From: an uncultured Porphyromonas sp.
Lineage (GTDB): Bacteria > Bacteroidota > Bacteroidia > Bacteroidales > Porphyromonadaceae
NCBI GenBank assembly: GCA_946997275.1
Contig: CAMPUN010000035.1
Coordinates: 1-8,192 of the forward strand
Length of the DNA: 8,192 nucleotides
Direction of reading: 5' to 3'
The notes beneath the pieces are model-generated. The model was not told where the DNA came from and searched no databases. It was given only the letters and a program-made list of their open reading frames with translations. The translations under genes were made by a program, and so were the position numbers. Shown one piece after another: positions 6,560 to 8,192 of the stretch (position 1 is the stretch's first letter; each line of letters starts with the position of its first letter).

Positions 6560-7750
6560 ATGCACTCTATGGATAGCACAACACCCCCTCCCGTAGCGCC
6601 TCCTACTCCTCGTAAGACGAGCCCGCAAAGCCCAAAGAAGCCGCGTACCCTCTGGGGGATGATCCGTGGCTTCTGGCACACCTTCGTTTCCTTTGGTAAT
6701 CTGCTCCTCTTGCTGCTCTTCGTAGGCTCCTTACTGAGTCGCTACATTTCGCCGACGACCATTATCCTCTCGGCTTATCTGGGGTTGCTCTTTCCTCTGC
6801 TCTTCGCACTGGTCGTGCTGCAGGCGATCTATTGGTTTATCATCCGAGCCTGGAGTCGCGCGGCGATCAATACGGTCATGCTCCTCGTATCCCTGCCGAC
6901 GCTCCTCCTGTACGCTCCGCTACGAGCGCGCCAGACGCCTCCGATAGATCGTGAGAACTGGATCAAGGTGGTGAGCCTCAATGCGAATGCCTTTCAGTTT
7001 ACCAAGCTAGGGGCACACGATCAGCACGCCACCACGGACTACTTGGCTAAGAGCGATGCCGACATCATCTGTCTGCAGGAAGCGTGGCTCAGCTCCAACA
7101 AGTCAAAGTATATGTCGGAGCGCAGTCTGCGCCACACCCTAAGAGACTATCCCTACTACAGCTCGGCCTATGCGGTCAAGGATCACGGCAGTCGCCTCAT
7201 CGTACTCTCTAAGTACCCCATCCTGTCGACGCGCCCCATAGATCTGCACTCAAAGTTCAATGGGGGAGCGGTCTTTACGATCCTCGTCGGGGATAAGAAG
7301 TTAATCTTGTACAACCTGCACCTTGAGTCTTTTGGCTTTACAAAAGAGGAGCAGGCGCACTACTTTCAGCTAGCGCAGGAGGTCAACCCGAAGGGCTTCA
7401 CGAGAGCCATCGGAGGGCGCTTTTCGCCAGCCTTCAAGCGTCGTGCTCAGCAGGTCGAGCAGATCTATCAGGACATCAACTATCAGGAGTCGCCCTACCT
7501 GCTGGTTTGCGGAGACTTCAACGATACGCCTATCTCCTACACGCATCATCGCCTCTCGGCAGGCCTGCACGATGCGATTGCGACGACCGGGCGAGGAACT
7601 AATTACAGCTACTACTTCAAGTCGCTCATCGGTGTGCGTATCGACCACATGCTCTACAGCGACCAGATCGTAGCGCGAGCTGCCCACGTGGATCGCTCGG
7701 CAAACATCTCGGACCACAAGCCGATCATCTGCTACTTCAAGCTAAAGTGA
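6560..7750 (+). CDS. Membrane-anchored endonuclease/exonuclease/phosphatase (EEP) family protein
   Basis: The product has 396 residues from the ATG at 6560; a second ATG at 6569 is equally plausible, and an in-frame GTG at 6530 would overlap the rhomboid gene. The N-terminus is Pro/Lys-rich, followed by three hydrophobic segments (about 44-60, 66-92, 101-119) and then the EEP domain to the end. The conserved metal-dependent phosphodiesterase residues are visible in order: N141/N143 (SLNAN), E174 (LQEAW), H254 (NLHLES), D319 and N321 (GDFND), D362 (RIDHM), and D385/H386 (SDHKP). The basic N-terminus and the basic loop between segments two and three (RAWSRA) suggest that three passes place the catalytic domain in the periplasm. 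The family includes nucleases, inositol phosphatases and sphingomyelinases, so the substrate cannot be named. It is the last gene of the cluster and is followed by a hairpin. Confidence 0.88.
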   Translation: MHSMDSTTPPPVAPPTPRKTSPQSPKKPRTLWGMIRGFWHTFVSFGNLLLLLLFVGSLLSRYISPTTIILSAYLGLLFPLLFALVVLQAIYWFIIRAWSRAAINTVMLLVSLPTLLLYAPLRARQTPPIDRENWIKVVSLNANAFQFTKLGAHDQHATTDYLAKSDADIICLQEAWLSSNKSKYMSERSLRHTLRDYPYYSSAYAVKDHGSRLIVLSKYPILSTRPIDLHSKFNGGAVFTILVGDKKLILYNLHLESFGFTKEEQAHYFQLAQEVNPKGFTRAIGGRFSPAFKRRAQQVEQIYQDINYQESPYLLVCGDFNDTPISYTHHRLSAGLHDAIATTGRGTNYSYYFKSLIGVRIDHMLYSDQIVARAAHVDRSANISDHKPIICYFKLK

Positions 7751-7787
7751 CGGAGCGGTTTGCTAGACTTCGCAAATCAAGGCTCCG
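7751..7787 (+). terminator. Hairpin after the EEP gene, possible terminator of the cluster
   Basis: CGGAGC (7751-7756) pairs with GCTCCG (7782-7787), and GGTTTGC (7757-7763) with GCAAATC (7772-7778) including one G-U pair. There is a 3-base bulge (AAG) and an 8-base loop. It begins immediately after the stop codon. No T-run follows, so intrinsic termination is uncertain. Confidence 0.45.
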
Positions 7788-7824
7788 ATGAGACGAGTAA
7801 TCTGTTGTAAGGACGCACGCCTCC

Positions 7825-7998
7825 TGAGGAAATCGTAGATATCCAGCGAGGAAACGAAAATTCCCCACGGAGGGGCGAAATAAAAGTTCGGAAGAATGAA
7901 ATGAAACTTTGGAAGAAAGGGATCAAAGTCCGGAAGCATTTTTCCGTTCCTCCCTGGAGATTCAAAAATCCCTCCCGAGGGAATGGGTGATTTCCTCA
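7825..7998. repeat. 174-bp dispersed intergenic repeat, copy 2
   Basis: This is the partner of 1783-1956, of equal length and alignable without gaps. Its ends are perfect 10-bp inverted repeats, TGAGGAAATC (7825-7834) and GATTTCCTCA (7989-7998). The best-conserved blocks are the CGGAGGGG...GAAATAAAAGTTCGGAAG region and CTCCCGAGGGAATGGGTGAT. It contains the same 21-bp tandem units. Both copies have the same orientation relative to the genes. Short open frames across it are not conserved between the copies. Confidence 0.77.
7887..7949. repeat. Three 21-bp tandem units inside the 174-bp repeat, copy 2
   Basis: The cores CGGAAGAAT, TGGAAGAAA and CGGAAGCAT start at 7889, 7910 and 7931, so the 21-bp period is kept exactly. 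Units two and three are more degenerate than in copy 1, while the first unit is identical in both copies. Confidence 0.7.
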
Positions 7999-8015
7999 AT
8001 CAGAGGGATCAGACG
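7998..8015. repeat. 9-bp tandem repeat, third copy
   Basis: Two units, AATCAGAGG and GATCAGACG, follow the 174-bp unit and lead into AGTAACGG. In the left-hand locus the same position (1956-1984) has three units. The difference of one whole unit suggests slippage. Confidence 0.55.
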
Positions 8016-8099
8016 AGTAACGGCTGTAGGGTTACAGCGACCGTTGGTTTTAACGGGGACGGACGCACGACCGTGCGTCCCTACAGCCGCTACACGTCT
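8011..8099. repeat. Intergenic palindromic repeat, locus 2
   Basis: The arms 8011-8031 and 8079-8099 are inverted copies of each other (19 of 21 matches). Inside is the short palindrome GGACGCACG/CGTGCGTCC (8061-8080), identical to 1741-1760. The left arm shares the 20-mer GACGAGTAACGGCTGTAGGG with 1595-1614. The core (8030-8062) resembles the reverse complement of 1699-1729. It belongs to the same family as the cluster at 1595-1780. Confidence 0.7.
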
Positions 8100-8157
8100 C
8101 GTCGTTTGCGGTCGGACGCACGGCTCGAGAGATTTGCGGAGTTGAGATGTTGGGGTG

Positions 8158-8191
8158 TTTGTTGCTATCTGCTTTAGTTTTCGTAACTTTG
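8158..8191 (+). promoter_or_regulatory. Bacteroidota-type promoter reading out of the window
   Basis: TAACTTTG (8184-8191) fits the -7 consensus TAnnTTTG exactly. TTTG at 8158-8161, or TTG at 8162-8164, supplies a -33 element with a spacing of 22 or 19 bp. The surrounding sequence is AT-rich relative to the genes. It implies a rightward gene starting just beyond 8192, which cannot be seen. Confidence 0.6.
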
Positions 8192-8192
8192 G

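Noticed and set aside
7763..7999. Overlapping short minus-strand frames across the 174-bp repeat, copy 2
   Set aside because: The corresponding frame is not open across copy 1 at equal length, so coding is unlikely.
7909..8177. Short plus-strand frames at the right end
   Set aside because: They run through the 174-bp repeat, the 9-bp units and the palindrome, with no protein-like pattern. The likely promoter at 8158-8191 lies beyond most of them.

Overview
The window looks like part of a chromosome from the Bacteroidota, most likely a Porphyromonas-type anaerobe. Four things point that way: a C-terminal tail resembling a type IX secretion (T9SS) sorting domain, an LptD of the Bacteroidota type, a Bacteroidota-style promoter (TTTG/TAnnTTTG) at the right edge, and genes without clear Shine-Dalgarno sequences. 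The fairly high GC content would fit the P. asaccharolytica/P. uenonis branch, but that is inference and no species can be assigned from the sequence alone. All five recognised genes read rightwards.

Region 1 (1-1482) is the 3' part of a large secreted or surface protein that begins upstream. Region 2 (1483-2078, about 600 bp without a gene) holds a heptad tandem repeat, a strong terminator-like hairpin, a cluster of nested palindromes, a 174-bp dispersed repeat (copy 1), short 9-bp tandem repeats, and a weak promoter candidate for the next gene.

Region 3 (2079-7750) is a tight four-gene cluster, probably an operon: an LptD-type outer-membrane LPS translocon protein with a lipobox-like N-terminus; two different rhomboid-family membrane proteins that overlap by 29 bp; and, 2 bp further on, a membrane-anchored endonuclease/exonuclease/phosphatase (EEP) domain protein. 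The three downstream proteins are all predicted inner-membrane proteins. By the positive-inside rule the EEP catalytic domain should face the periplasm. That the cluster serves envelope maintenance is inference.

Region 4 (7751-8192, about 440 bp without a gene) starts with a hairpin after the EEP gene. It then carries a second copy of the 174-bp repeat, the 9-bp repeats and another palindromic element, and ends with a good promoter reading out of the window.

The main non-coding feature is that both gene-free stretches carry the same composite repeat (174-bp unit, 9-bp tandem units, palindromic unit). The two 174-bp copies align without gaps at about 78% identity and flank the cluster on either side.
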